Part shown: piece by piece, positions 46,543 to 56,510 of the stretch | How the letters are laid out: the number at the start of each line of letters is the position of its first letter | Position numbering within the stretch: position 1 is the first letter of the stretch | Origin: Flavobacterium franklandianum | GTDB lineage: Bacteria; Bacteroidota; Bacteroidia; Flavobacteriales; Flavobacteriaceae | Length of the DNA: 64,000 bases | Direction of reading: 5' to 3' | NCBI RefSeq assembly: GCF_007097365.1 | Contig: NZ_VJZR01000011.1 | Coordinates: 1 to 64,000 of the forward strand | Position numbers and translations under genes: made by a program | Notes under the pieces: model-generated | Database searches by the model: none | Told to the model about the DNA's origin: nothing | Seen by the model: only the letters and a program-made list of their open reading frames with translations

Positions 46543-47787
46543 TTAATTTTTAACAACTTTTAAAGTTTGAACTGAATCTCCAGAGGTCACTTTTGCTAAG
46601 TACATCCCTTTTGATAGACCTGATGCGTCAACCGATACTTCTCTTGAAGAAGTGTTTTTGCTCATAATTGTTTTACCTAAAACATCAACAATTGATATAG
46701 AAGTAATATCACTGTTTGCTGAAGCAAATTTCCAAGAATTTAGTGTTGGATTAGGATAAACACTAAAGTTTTTCGCAACAAATTTATTCACTCCCAAAAC
46801 TTCAGAAAAAACCCATTCTCCAGTAGCTCTATTAAAATCAACATTATATGTTTTTCCCCAAGGAATATAAATATCTCCTCCGCCACCAGCAATACCGTTT
46901 TTTGCGGTACCTGTCAATGCTAAGTTATTACCTCCATTAGTACCAGTACTCTCACCATATTGGGTTGCCCAATCGTGGTTGTCTCTAATTTTAAAATGTA
47001 AAGAGGTATCGGTGTTACTACCAATAACAGGCATCCAATTGTCTAATGTATAATGCATATTATCCACCGTTGTTAAATCAAGATCAGCTCCCCAATTACT
47101 TCCTGCAAAATTACCAATTATACTCACTACCACTGGCTCAAAAACATATTCTTTAGGAGTTGCAGCATTTTTTGTGAAATACACATTATAAGGTCCAGCA
47201 TCTACTGTTATCGTTCCTCCAAGCACAGCTGCCGCATCATCAGGAAAGGCACCACCCCATTGGTTTGCGGTTCCATCCTCAATAAATTTACCAACACCTC
47301 CCGAAAAATACATACTTTTCTTGCTGTAAGCAATCCCGTTAGCTGAATTCAATCTTACATCCGCTGCTAAACCACCACCACTAATTTTTATCACTGGATT
47401 AGGGTTAACTCCTGCAGTAAATGAATACGCTTTGGTTATTGCATTATAGGTAACGTTCCAGAAACCTGGCGTACCTTTAATATCATTTCCGCCATCAATC
47501 GTTAAAGTTCCGCTCGGGAAACCAAATGGTGCAACATTAGCTCCTGTAAAACCACCAGTTGTAGCCCAAGTTCCTCCTTCAGAAAATTTCATTGCTCCAT
47601 CTCCAACAATTTCAAAATTCGAAGCAGTCCAAGTTGTACCGCTATCCGTAGTAGTTAGAGTTAAGCCTCCAGGTTGATTCCAACCTCCAGTTCCGGTTCC
47701 TGTAATGGTTACTGGACCTGTAACTTGTGCAATCATGCTAAATACAAACAGTAATGCGATAATTAAATAATGTAATTTTGTTTTCAT
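46543..47787 (-). CDS. SusE/F-like glycan-binding protein with T9SS sorting domain
   Basis: The 414-residue protein has a signal peptide (about 1-20, MIAQV), two or three repeats of the starch-binding SusE/F type (for example IIGNFAGSNWGADLDLTTVD and MKFSEGGTWATTGGF) and a C-terminal T9SS type A domain (FSVYPNPTLNSWKF, GLSKGMYLAKVTSG). Classical SusE and SusF are lipoproteins without such a domain, so this one reaches the surface or medium by T9SS. It is first in the locus, ahead of susC, and has its own terminator, which allows separate and perhaps higher expression. Confidence 0.8.
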   Translation of the reverse strand: MKTKLHYLIIALLFVFSMIAQVTGPVTITGTGTGGWNQPGGLTLTTTDSGTTWTASNFEIVGDGAMKFSEGGTWATTGGFTGANVAPFGFPSGTLTIDGGNDIKGTPGFWNVTYNAITKAYSFTAGVNPNPVIKISGGGLAADVRLNSANGIAYSKKSMYFSGGVGKFIEDGTANQWGGAFPDDAAAVLGGTITVDAGPYNVYFTKNAATPKEYVFEPVVVSIIGNFAGSNWGADLDLTTVDNMHYTLDNWMPVIGSNTDTSLHFKIRDNHDWATQYGESTGTNGGNNLALTGTAKNGIAGGGGDIYIPWGKTYNVDFNRATGEWVFSEVLGVNKFVAKNFSVYPNPTLNSWKFASANSDITSISIVDVLGKTIMSKNTSSREVSVDASGLSKGMYLAKVTSGDSVQTLKVVKN

Positions 47788-48087
47788 AATAAAATTAAAT
47801 TTAGTTAAAATAATAGGTTATAAATAATTTTGTCCTTCTAGTATTGTTTTTTATTAAAATTCAAACGAAATAAATAGCAATACCATAATTGACATTACAA
47901 TATTAGTTTTAGTTTAGCTACATCGTTGTAATTTCACTACACTTGAATTACGCTAATTCTATAATTGACTACGGAATAATTACTTTTATTATTTTAAGAT
48001 ATTGTTAAACAGCGTTTTAATTTAAATTTTAACTGTCGAAATAGCCGATAAAAAATGATTACTTTTGTTTTATTATAAAAAAATACA
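47788..48087. promoter_or_regulatory. Divergent control region of the polysaccharide locus
   Basis: These 300 AT-rich bases separate the SusE/F-like gene and the regulator. TACTTTTG at 48060-48067 is a -7 element for the regulator, 20 bases before its start. I could not identify a clear operator or a -7 element for the minus-strand gene. Confidence 0.5.
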
Positions 48088-51027
48088 ATGATTGCATTAA
48101 ACATTAAAAAGATAATTCACTTGTGGTATAAAATTTATTCTTCAAGAATAGTATTTAGTATTGGTTTACTCTATACCTCAATTGTCTTTTGCCAAACAAA
48201 AACCATCCCGAATCAAAGTCAAACTAATTTAGGTATACCAAAAATTGTTCATTACAATAGAACAGATTTTAAAGCTGATCCTCAGTTTTGGACTATGTGT
48301 GAAAACAACGACGGTACATTAATTTTTGGTAATAATGACGGTGCGCTAATTTATGATGGTGAACATTGGAAAAAAGTTTTTCTTCCTAATAATTCTTCCG
48401 TACGGAGTTTGGTTAAAACTAAAGAAGGGAAAATATATGCTGGAGGTTATAACGAATTTGGAACTTTACAAAAAAACAAGTTTGGAAATTATTTTTACAA
48501 ATCGTTACTGTCAGAGTATCATTTAGAAAATAAAAATATTGAAAATCTTTGGCAAGTACATCAATTTAACAAACTGATAATCTATAGATCATTTACGGAA
48601 CTTATAGTTATTAACGGAAGTGAAATTTCTCAACTTCCTGCTAATAAATCATTTGTTTATTCTGAGAAAGTAAATGATACTTATTTTGTACAAGATTCAG
48701 GTTTTGGGATTTATAAATTGAATGTTAAAACAATGACACTTCAACTTGTATTTGAAGAAATATCTTTTTTAAATGGAGAAATAGCTTCTATTCTTCCTAC
48801 TTCGGATGTAAATACAGTAACAATTATTTCAAGATCAGGGAATGTGTTTAAGGGAAATATAAACACCAAAACAATCAAAAAAAAATACAATCTTTTTGAG
48901 AATTCAAAAAAAGACCAAGTAACTTTTGGATTACTTGACAATAATGGCGATTATTTATTAGGAACTAGAAGTTCTAAAATAATTAAAATTACAAAAGCAG
49001 GTGCCATTCAAAAAGAGGCTACTACTTTTTCTGGGCTTTCAAATGCAACCATCCATTTTCTATATCAAACCAAAAATCACAATACGTGGGTACTACCCAA
49101 TAATGGATTGAATTTTTTAGATTACAAACCCCCTTTTGTTTCTATTTTTGACCAAGCCTCTATCTATGATATAGTTATAAAAGATAAAGTTATATATACA
49201 GCCACCAATAATGGTGTTTATTTTTCAAGTAATAATAGTAGTTATGATTTTAAAAAAATTGAAGATTTACAAGGTCAAACTTGGGCAATTCAAAATTTTG
49301 AAGGCACTTTAATGATTTCACACGATACAGGTCTTTATGAGTTGACCAATGGTAACGTTAAAAAAATTGGTAAAGAAGCTGGATTTTGGAAATTAACAAA
49401 AATAAAAGATAGCCCAGGATTATATCTGGGGTCCAATTACAACGGCTTGTTTCTTGTAGAAAAAAAGAACAACCAATGGAATATAAAGCATAAAATAACT
49501 GGTTTTGATGAATCTACAAGAGATTTATTAGCCGATTATGAACCCAATACGTATTGGATTTGCCACGGCTACAAAGGGGTGTATAGAATCCATATTAACA
49601 ATGATTATTCTCGAGTGGATATTGTTGATCATTTTACAAATAAAAATGGATTCAAATCACCCTATAACATAAATGTTTTTAACTGGAATGCTAAAATTGT
49701 TTTTACAACTAATACTGGAATCTATTTTTACAATACTACCACCAATAGGTTTGAACCTTTTGAACCTTTAAACAAACTTTTTGATCCTTCAAAAAATATT
49801 CGAAAAATACTTCAATCTCCAGATAGAACATGGTTTATTCAAGATGATGAGGCTGGTTATTTTTTATCCAAAAATCAACAATTAAACATCGATTTATTTC
49901 TTAATTTAAAAGGAAGTTTTAACCGAGGAATGGAATGTATCTATCCTTTATCCAATAATAAAGTTTTATTTGGAACTAATTCTGGGATTTTTCAATATAA
50001 TTTAGACCAAAGTCAAAACAATCAAATCTATCCCACATTAATCAATCAAATAACCTATTCTCACAATCAAAAAACAGAATTTGTAGAAATTAATTCTACT
50101 AAAAAAGATATAGATTTACCCAACAAAACCGATATATTGCGCTTTGAGTTTTCTGCTCCAAAAATGCTGTCAAGCACTGAAACTAATTATAGCTATAAAC
50201 TTGAAAATGTCGATGAAAATTGGTCTCCATGGCAAAATACTGCTTTTAAAGAATATACTCATCTAAGACCTGGGAACTATATTTTTATTGTAAAAAGCAG
50301 AAATTTAGCTGGGATTATAGGCATAGAAACAAAATTTAAATTTTCAATTTTACCTATATGGTATCAAACTAATCTTGCCTATTTATTATATTTAATAGGT
50401 CTATTTTTCTTTATTAGATACATCATAACTTATGTTAAAAAGAAAATAGCATATGAACGTCTTAAATCAAAAGTTGAAATAAAAAAGACACAACAACTTT
50501 TAGAATTAGAGCTTGAAAGATTAAATCTAAAACATGATAAAGAGGTTATAAGTAAAGACAAATTAAATTTAGAAGTTGATATTATCGATAAAAGCAAAGA
50601 ATTAGCCAATTATACCCTTTTACTTAGCCAGAAAAAAAACATATTTGGTGAGTTGCAAGACGACCTAAAACAATTGAGAGAACTTCTAAAAAGTGATGAA
50701 TCAAGAAGAAAAATAACCGAAATCTTCCAAAAGCTGAATCAACATCGAATAGGCGAAGAATTTATGGAGATTTTTGATGTTAATTTTGAAAAAATAAATC
50801 AAGAATTTTTCGAAAAACTCAAGATAATTGATCCTTCATTAACCAAACGTGAACTTCGTCTTTGTGCTTTTATCAAAATGGATTTAACTAATAAAGAAAT
50901 ATCTCCATTATTAAACATTTCTATTAGAGGCGTTGAAACTGCAAGATATAAAATCAGAAAAAAATTAAAACTTTCTCATGATGAAAACTTTATTTATTTT
51001 TTAGAAGACTTGAATAAGGATAAGTAG
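48088..51027 (+). CDS. One-component PUL sensor regulator (propeller, Y_Y_Y, LuxR HTH)
   Basis: The 979-residue inner-membrane protein has an N-terminal signal/anchor, a large two-component-regulator-type propeller (about 60-650) and a Y_Y_Y domain (NYSYKLENVDENWSPW, about 700). Then come one transmembrane helix (near 760-780), a coiled coil and a C-terminal LuxR-type helix-turn-helix (LTKRELRLCAFIKMDLTNKEI ... about 915-975). There is no kinase or receiver domain, so a periplasmic oligosaccharide signal would pass directly to the DNA-binding end. It is divergent from the locus it probably controls. Confidence 0.88.
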   Translation: MIALNIKKIIHLWYKIYSSRIVFSIGLLYTSIVFCQTKTIPNQSQTNLGIPKIVHYNRTDFKADPQFWTMCENNDGTLIFGNNDGALIYDGEHWKKVFLPNNSSVRSLVKTKEGKIYAGGYNEFGTLQKNKFGNYFYKSLLSEYHLENKNIENLWQVHQFNKLIIYRSFTELIVINGSEISQLPANKSFVYSEKVNDTYFVQDSGFGIYKLNVKTMTLQLVFEEISFLNGEIASILPTSDVNTVTIISRSGNVFKGNINTKTIKKKYNLFENSKKDQVTFGLLDNNGDYLLGTRSSKIIKITKAGAIQKEATTFSGLSNATIHFLYQTKNHNTWVLPNNGLNFLDYKPPFVSIFDQASIYDIVIKDKVIYTATNNGVYFSSNNSSYDFKKIEDLQGQTWAIQNFEGTLMISHDTGLYELTNGNVKKIGKEAGFWKLTKIKDSPGLYLGSNYNGLFLVEKKNNQWNIKHKITGFDESTRDLLADYEPNTYWICHGYKGVYRIHINNDYSRVDIVDHFTNKNGFKSPYNINVFNWNAKIVFTTNTGIYFYNTTTNRFEPFEPLNKLFDPSKNIRKILQSPDRTWFIQDDEAGYFLSKNQQLNIDLFLNLKGSFNRGMECIYPLSNNKVLFGTNSGIFQYNLDQSQNNQIYPTLINQITYSHNQKTEFVEINSTKKDIDLPNKTDILRFEFSAPKMLSSTETNYSYKLENVDENWSPWQNTAFKEYTHLRPGNYIFIVKSRNLAGIIGIETKFKFSILPIWYQTNLAYLLYLIGLFFFIRYIITYVKKKIAYERLKSKVEIKKTQQLLELELERLNLKHDKEVISKDKLNLEVDIIDKSKELANYTLLLSQKKNIFGELQDDLKQLRELLKSDESRRKITEIFQKLNQHRIGEEFMEIFDVNFEKINQEFFEKLKIIDPSLTKRELRLCAFIKMDLTNKEISPLLNISIRGVETARYKIRKKLKLSHDENFIYFLEDLNKDK

Positions 51028-51059
51028 TCGTATTTAGAAGTTTAAAAACAAATTAAAAA

Positions 51060-54000
51060 TCATTTATTCAGCCATTTATTCAGAATCTGCTTTAAGTCTT
51101 CTCTAATAATTGGTTTTGGTAAATAATCATTCATTCCAGAAGCTAAACACTTTTCTTTGTCTCCAGCCATTATTCCTGCTGTCAATGCTATTATTGGAAT
51201 TGTCTCGGAATCTTTTAATTTTCTAATTTCCTCAACAGCCTCATAACCATTTTTATTTGGCATTTGAATATCCATCAGGATAAGATTTGGTTTTACCATA
51301 ATGTATTTTTCTATGGCTTCATTTCCATCTTTGGCAACGTAAATAGTAGCATTAGGAATTATGGCTTTCACCAGTTTTTTTGCCAAAAGCATATTAATAC
51401 TATTGTCCTCCACAATTAAAATCTTTTTATCACTATGGACTATTTCGGGAATACTATTTTTATCTTTTGCGGTATTCGTTTGGCTAGACTCTATATTTTT
51501 TCTATGATTCGATTTTCTAAATTTAATAATGAAGAAAAAATTGCTTCCTTCGCCATAATGGCTTATTAATTCCAACTTACTGTTCATTAGGGCTAAAAGA
51601 TTATTTGAAATGGCCAAGCCTAAACCTGTACCACCAAATTTTCGATTTGTGGAATTGTCTTCCTGCATAAAAGATTTAAATATTCTTTCATTGTTAGTTT
51701 CTTTGATCCCTATACCGGTATCTTTTACAGAGAACATAATGGTTGACCTTTTTTTATCTGGCACACCAATTTCATTGATGTCTAATCGGATTTCTCCAAA
51801 ACCTGTAAACTTAATGGCATTGCTTAATAGATTTACTAGTACTTGTTTTATTCTCACATAATCTCCCAGTACATATTGAGGTACTTTTTGATCAATACTT
51901 AATGATAATTCTATGTTTTTTTTATCAGACTGATATTTAAATAAATCAACGATATAATTGGATAGTTTAAACAGATTTATTTCCTCTATATTTAATTCTA
52001 ATTTTCCGGATTCGATTTTGGAAAAATCCAATACATCGTTGACAATGTGCATCAATAAATTGGCTGATTCATTGACGGTAGCCATGTATATTGCCTGATT
52101 TTTTTTTAGATTTGATTCCATCAATAAATGGGTAAACCCAATTATTCCGTTCAATGGTGTTCTAATTTCGTGGCTCATATTAGCTAAGAAATCGGTTTTG
52201 GCTTTATTGGCTGCTTCGGCTAATTCTTTGGCTTTTATTAATTCGGTTTCCATCAACTTAAGCTCTGTGATATTAGTTATTGTACCAATAAAACTAAGTA
52301 CTTTATTTTCGTTATTTATTTCAGGAATTGATTGACCTAATACCCAGACAATTGAACCATCAGGGTGAACGAAACGAAATTCATGAGCCGATTTTGTTTT
52401 TTTTGCTACCGAATTCTCCCATTCACTAACTACAGAATCTAAATCCTCCTTATGTATCGCGTCAACCCATTTACCTTTTAATACGTCCTGCAAAGACACT
52501 CCTGCAATTTCAGACCAACGTGTATTGACATAGGTTATCTTACCTGTTTCATCAGAACGAAAAATTCCTACCGGCGATACTTCAGTAAGTGTGTGATACC
52601 GGTTTTCGCTTTCAAAAACTGCTTCTTCTGCTTTTTTACGCAAACTTTCTTTTTCAAAATTCTCTAACGCAAAAGCTACATCGCCTGTTGCTTCTTCTAC
52701 TAATGCAATCTCTTCGGCATCAAAAAAGTTTTTCTCGTCTGAATAAAAAGTTATTACTCCAAATACTTTTGCGAATTTTATTATTGGGGCGGCCATTAAA
52801 GAAAGATATCCTCTACTTAAAGCTTCTTCTCTCGATGACACTGTACTGGAATCATTTTCAATATCATTGCAAATGATACTTTTGCCTTCTTGAATTGCTG
52901 CTGAAGTTGCATCTTCTTGCTGAAAATAGCCTAATGAAGTTGTATTAATTGTTGAAAAATAACTTTTATCATCGCCACCAAGCATTCTGGGAATTACCTT
53001 TTTAGTCTCTGGATCAATCACGCCAATACAAACCAACTTAAACTTTCCTAGGTTAACAGCAATGTCACAAGTTTCTTTGAACAGCGTTTCTACATCAGTG
53101 GTGCGAACAATCATCTGGTTTATTTGGCTGATAAATAAGTAAAGTCGATTTGCTTTAATGATTTTTTTCTCTGATAAAACTTGTTTGGTTACATCTTTTA
53201 GATTAGTAATTATCCCTCTAATTTCAGGAACATCAAGCATATTATTGATAAAACCCTTCATCCAAATGTAATGTCCTTCTTTATGTTTTACTCTTATTAA
53301 AACAGAAAAAGGGCGTCCAGGATTATTCATTACTTTTTGCATTGTGTTTTGCAACTCCTCAAGATCATCAGGATGAATGTATTCTTTAGTAGAAACTTTT
53401 TCAAACTCTTGATGATTCCACCCAGTTATTCGTGTAGCAGATGCACTGCGAAAAATGGTGTTTAAATTTTCGTCTATCAAAGAAATAATTCCATCATTAT
53501 TTTCTAACAAGGCCCGAAAATGCTTTTCATTTTGGGCAATTTTGTCTATCGCCTTTTTACTTTCGGTAATGTCTTTTGCAAAACCCAAAAACCTGTTTTC
53601 GGACAATTTTACGGCTTCTACTGACAACCATCTCGTTTCTCCATTCTTATGAATGGCCTTAATTTCTTTTTTTGCTATTCCATTATCTAAAAGATTTTGG
53701 AATTCCTCAAGGTAGTCTTCTACAGATTCTAAAGAAGACAAATCCCCAAACTTCATTGTCAAGAGTTCCTCTTTAGAATAACCTGTCAATAAGGTTGCTG
53801 AAGGATTTACATCCAAATAATTTCCTTTTTCATCCAAGACAAAAACGCCGTCCGGTGCATTATCTATGTAATGCTTAAACTTGGCATTACTATCTTCTTT
53901 TACTTTTTTTAATTTACGAGCAACTTCAGCTTGTTTTTTTAATTTAAGAATTTCTCTGAGTTGTTTTTTTTCTGTAACATCTTGAGTATTGCCTCTTAAA

Positions 54001-54785
54001 GCAATTACAGTTCCTTTTTCATCGATAATAGGATAAACAATTGCGTGAACCCATTTTGATTTATCCTTATTAATGATTGCACATTGCTCTACTTCAAATG
54101 GATTTTTATCAATTTTACATTCCTTTATTTTATTTAAGAACAAGGCAACATCAGATTTTGAAAACCGATTTACATATTCCTGATATAAATCTTGATTGTC
54201 CATTTTCTCTAATTCATAAATCGAATACAATTCGTTCGACCAAATCATTTTACGACTTTCAAAATTGTACTCCCAACTACCAATTTTGGAAATTTTCTGT
54301 GCATTCTCATGTAGTTTTTTACTTTCTAATAAATCTACTTGTGTATTTGTAATAGCAGTAATATCTCGTCCGATCGCATAAATGGTTTCTTTTGAAATAT
54401 CCATACTCGTTGTCCATTGGATAAAAACGATTTCTCCATTTTTTTTGACCAGTCTGTTTTCAAAATTTATTGATGAAATCCCTTGCGATAACTTTTCAAA
54501 CTCATTTTTAGATTTCTCCAAATCATCCGAATGAATAAAAGTAATAAGGGGGTTAGTAAGTAAATCCTCTTTTGAATACCCTAATGTTTTAATAAAGACT
54601 GGATTTATTTCTTTATAAAAACCGTCTGTTCCAGCTTTACAAATTAGATCTAATGATTCATTAAAATAGAAATTTAAATTTGTTTCAGATTTTTTACTAT
54701 TATGTAAACGAATAATTTCTGACTCTTGGTCCTTAGTTTTTTGAAGTAATTCTTCGTAAGTCAGTTTTTTATCTATAGATTTCAT
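51060..54785 (-). CDS. Hybrid histidine kinase with five PAS domains, GAF and receiver
   Basis: The 1241-residue cytoplasmic protein has no membrane segment. In order it has four PAS domains (from about 40 to 545), a GAF domain (565-720) and a fifth PAS (725-855). HisKA has its His near 880 (MSHEIRTPLNGIIGF), HATPase has DTGIGI and GGTGLGLAI, and a C-terminal receiver domain has its Asp in LMDIQMPNKNG. It senses an internal, perhaps redox or light, signal; the cofactor is unknown. The ATG at 54785 is used; a TTG lies 12 bases upstream. It is convergent with the PUL regulator and shows no partner response regulator nearby. Confidence 0.95.
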   Translation of the reverse strand: MKSIDKKLTYEELLQKTKDQESEIIRLHNSKKSETNLNFYFNESLDLICKAGTDGFYKEINPVFIKTLGYSKEDLLTNPLITFIHSDDLEKSKNEFEKLSQGISSINFENRLVKKNGEIVFIQWTTSMDISKETIYAIGRDITAITNTQVDLLESKKLHENAQKISKIGSWEYNFESRKMIWSNELYSIYELEKMDNQDLYQEYVNRFSKSDVALFLNKIKECKIDKNPFEVEQCAIINKDKSKWVHAIVYPIIDEKGTVIALRGNTQDVTEKKQLREILKLKKQAEVARKLKKVKEDSNAKFKHYIDNAPDGVFVLDEKGNYLDVNPSATLLTGYSKEELLTMKFGDLSSLESVEDYLEEFQNLLDNGIAKKEIKAIHKNGETRWLSVEAVKLSENRFLGFAKDITESKKAIDKIAQNEKHFRALLENNDGIISLIDENLNTIFRSASATRITGWNHQEFEKVSTKEYIHPDDLEELQNTMQKVMNNPGRPFSVLIRVKHKEGHYIWMKGFINNMLDVPEIRGIITNLKDVTKQVLSEKKIIKANRLYLFISQINQMIVRTTDVETLFKETCDIAVNLGKFKLVCIGVIDPETKKVIPRMLGGDDKSYFSTINTTSLGYFQQEDATSAAIQEGKSIICNDIENDSSTVSSREEALSRGYLSLMAAPIIKFAKVFGVITFYSDEKNFFDAEEIALVEEATGDVAFALENFEKESLRKKAEEAVFESENRYHTLTEVSPVGIFRSDETGKITYVNTRWSEIAGVSLQDVLKGKWVDAIHKEDLDSVVSEWENSVAKKTKSAHEFRFVHPDGSIVWVLGQSIPEINNENKVLSFIGTITNITELKLMETELIKAKELAEAANKAKTDFLANMSHEIRTPLNGIIGFTHLLMESNLKKNQAIYMATVNESANLLMHIVNDVLDFSKIESGKLELNIEEINLFKLSNYIVDLFKYQSDKKNIELSLSIDQKVPQYVLGDYVRIKQVLVNLLSNAIKFTGFGEIRLDINEIGVPDKKRSTIMFSVKDTGIGIKETNNERIFKSFMQEDNSTNRKFGGTGLGLAISNNLLALMNSKLELISHYGEGSNFFFIIKFRKSNHRKNIESSQTNTAKDKNSIPEIVHSDKKILIVEDNSINMLLAKKLVKAIIPNATIYVAKDGNEAIEKYIMVKPNLILMDIQMPNKNGYEAVEEIRKLKDSETIPIIALTAGIMAGDKEKCLASGMNDYLPKPIIREDLKQILNKWLNK

Positions 54786-54890
54786 ATAGAAAATCAAAAA
54801 TTTATATGGATTGTAAATATATTAATTATTAAGTTAGTATTAGAAGTATCCATTATTAAATTAATTTCTAATTATTTCTTTTATTCAATT

Positions 54891-54935
54891 GTAACACTTG
54901 TTACTGAACAAAAAATTTTGCCAATATATCTTTGC
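54891..54935 (+). promoter_or_regulatory. Crp/Fnr-type site and promoter of the RND operon
   Basis: GTAAC-ACTT-GTTAC (54891-54904) is a perfect palindrome. TATCTTTG (54928-54935) begins 30.5 bases from its centre, with 22 bases from there to the TolC start codon. The geometry almost copies that of the TauE promoter at 17921-17964. Confidence 0.65.
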
Positions 54936-54957
54936 CCCATAATCAAGAACAATCATT

Positions 54958-56271
54958 ATGAGGAACATCAATTTTATACTAATTATCGGCAGCCTTTCGG
55001 TTTCGGTTTTGGGTTTTGGGCAAGATACCTTGACGATTTCCAAAAAAGAGATTGGGCAAAAAGCCAACAACAAAAACCTGCAACTCCAGATTGCAAATCA
55101 AGCGTTCAAATCGGCACAAGCGGATTACCGACAATCCAACGCCTTGTTTTTGCCTAGTATTACCGCTTCGCACACCGCAATTTCAACCACAAATCCTTTG
55201 ATGGCTTTTGGTTCTAAATTGAATCAGGAGGTTTTATCAGCTTCGGATTTTAATCCCGCTTTGTTGAACAATCCATCGGCGACTCAAAATTATGCTACCA
55301 AAATTGAGGTGTTACAACCGCTTATCAATATAGATGGATTGTATGGAAGACAAGCCGCCAAATCCAAAATGGAGGCGTTTCAATTACAAACCGAACGCAC
55401 GGGAGAATATTTGGCATTAGAAGTCAACAAATCTTTTATGCAATTGCAGTTGGCCTACAAAGCCGTTCAGGTTTTGGGAAAAGCAATCAAAACGGCGGAA
55501 GCCAATTTGATACTAATTGAGAATTATTTTAAACAAGGAATCCTTCAAAAAACGGATTTATTATCAGTTCAAGTTCGTGTCAACGAAATCAAAAACCAGT
55601 TGCAATACGCCAAAAGCAACGTGCAAAACGCTTCCGATTATTTGGCTTTTCTTTTAAACGAAGACTATACTAATAAAGTGTATAAACCATTGGAAGAGTT
55701 GGATAATACCATTGCTATTTCAAGTAGCAATACAATACTTTCGGGTAATAGAAAAGACATTCTGGCAATGGACAAATCATCCGAAGCCTACGCCAAAATG
55801 TGGCAATCGAGCAAGATGAATTTATTGCCGACATTGAATGCTTTTGGAAGCTACGAATTGTACGACGACACGCTTTTTGGAACCAATGCACAAGGGTATT
55901 TGTTGGGCGCGCAATTGTCTTGGAAAGTTTTTGACGGTTACAAATCCATTGGGAAAATGGAAAAAGCCAAAGCCGAATATCAAAAATCGGTAGTGGAAAA
56001 TCAACAATACAAATCGCAAAGCCAACTGGAACTCAACAAAACGAATCGCCAGTTGAAAGATGCCGAAAACAAAGTAAATTTAGAAAAATTAGGCTTGGAA
56101 CAATCTCGTGAAGCTTATAGAATTCGTAGCAATCGATTCAAACAAGGTCTAGAAAAAACAACCGATTTATTACAATCAGAAACTCAAATGTTTCAGAAGG
56201 AATTGCAGTTGTTGCAAGCCGTTTTCGAGTATGATTTTACACAGGAATATTTACAATTTTTAGCAAAATAA
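54958..56271 (+). CDS. TolC family outer-membrane channel of the RND pump
   Basis: The 437-residue protein has a signal peptide (about 1-21, VLGFG|QD) and the two helical, coiled-coil halves of TolC. It is the first gene of an RND operon and probably responds to the Crp/Fnr-type site upstream. It is a distant paralogue of the TolC-like protein encoded at 21.9 kb. Confidence 0.9.
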   Translation: MRNINFILIIGSLSVSVLGFGQDTLTISKKEIGQKANNKNLQLQIANQAFKSAQADYRQSNALFLPSITASHTAISTTNPLMAFGSKLNQEVLSASDFNPALLNNPSATQNYATKIEVLQPLINIDGLYGRQAAKSKMEAFQLQTERTGEYLALEVNKSFMQLQLAYKAVQVLGKAIKTAEANLILIENYFKQGILQKTDLLSVQVRVNEIKNQLQYAKSNVQNASDYLAFLLNEDYTNKVYKPLEELDNTIAISSSNTILSGNRKDILAMDKSSEAYAKMWQSSKMNLLPTLNAFGSYELYDDTLFGTNAQGYLLGAQLSWKVFDGYKSIGKMEKAKAEYQKSVVENQQYKSQSQLELNKTNRQLKDAENKVNLEKLGLEQSREAYRIRSNRFKQGLEKTTDLLQSETQMFQKELQLLQAVFEYDFTQEYLQFLAK

Positions 56272-56278
56272 ATAAAAA

Positions 56279-56437
56279 TTTTAAACGCATAGAATCATAG
56301 AAAAAAAGAGTTGGATAGCCCAATTGCTTCGCCTGTTCGCTATCGCTCGGGTCTTGGGCTCACATAGCTATGATTTGCTATCATAAAGTGAAACGCCTTT
56401 CAAAATTAAAACGAACTATGTTTCTATGCGTTTAAAA
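56279..56437. repeat. Inverted-repeat element, copy 1
   Basis: The outer arms of 22 bp (56279-56300 and 56416-56437) match with one mismatch; the right arm reads CTATGTTTCTATGCG then TTTAAAA. Inside are a second inverted pair (AGCCCAA and TTGGGCT) around a GC-rich core, and ACATAGCTATG near the middle. It fills the gap between the TolC and adaptor genes. A related copy is at 60983-61124. Confidence 0.85.
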
Positions 56438-56510
56438 AAATACAAGTTTAATTGTCCTCAAAAGAGGAGTGAATACATAAAAGAAAAAACAACTAATTAA
56501 AGTTATCAAT

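Noticed and set aside
51060..54785. The hybrid kinase as partner of the polysaccharide locus
   Set aside because: It has no periplasmic sensor, is convergent with the locus, and the locus has its own regulator.
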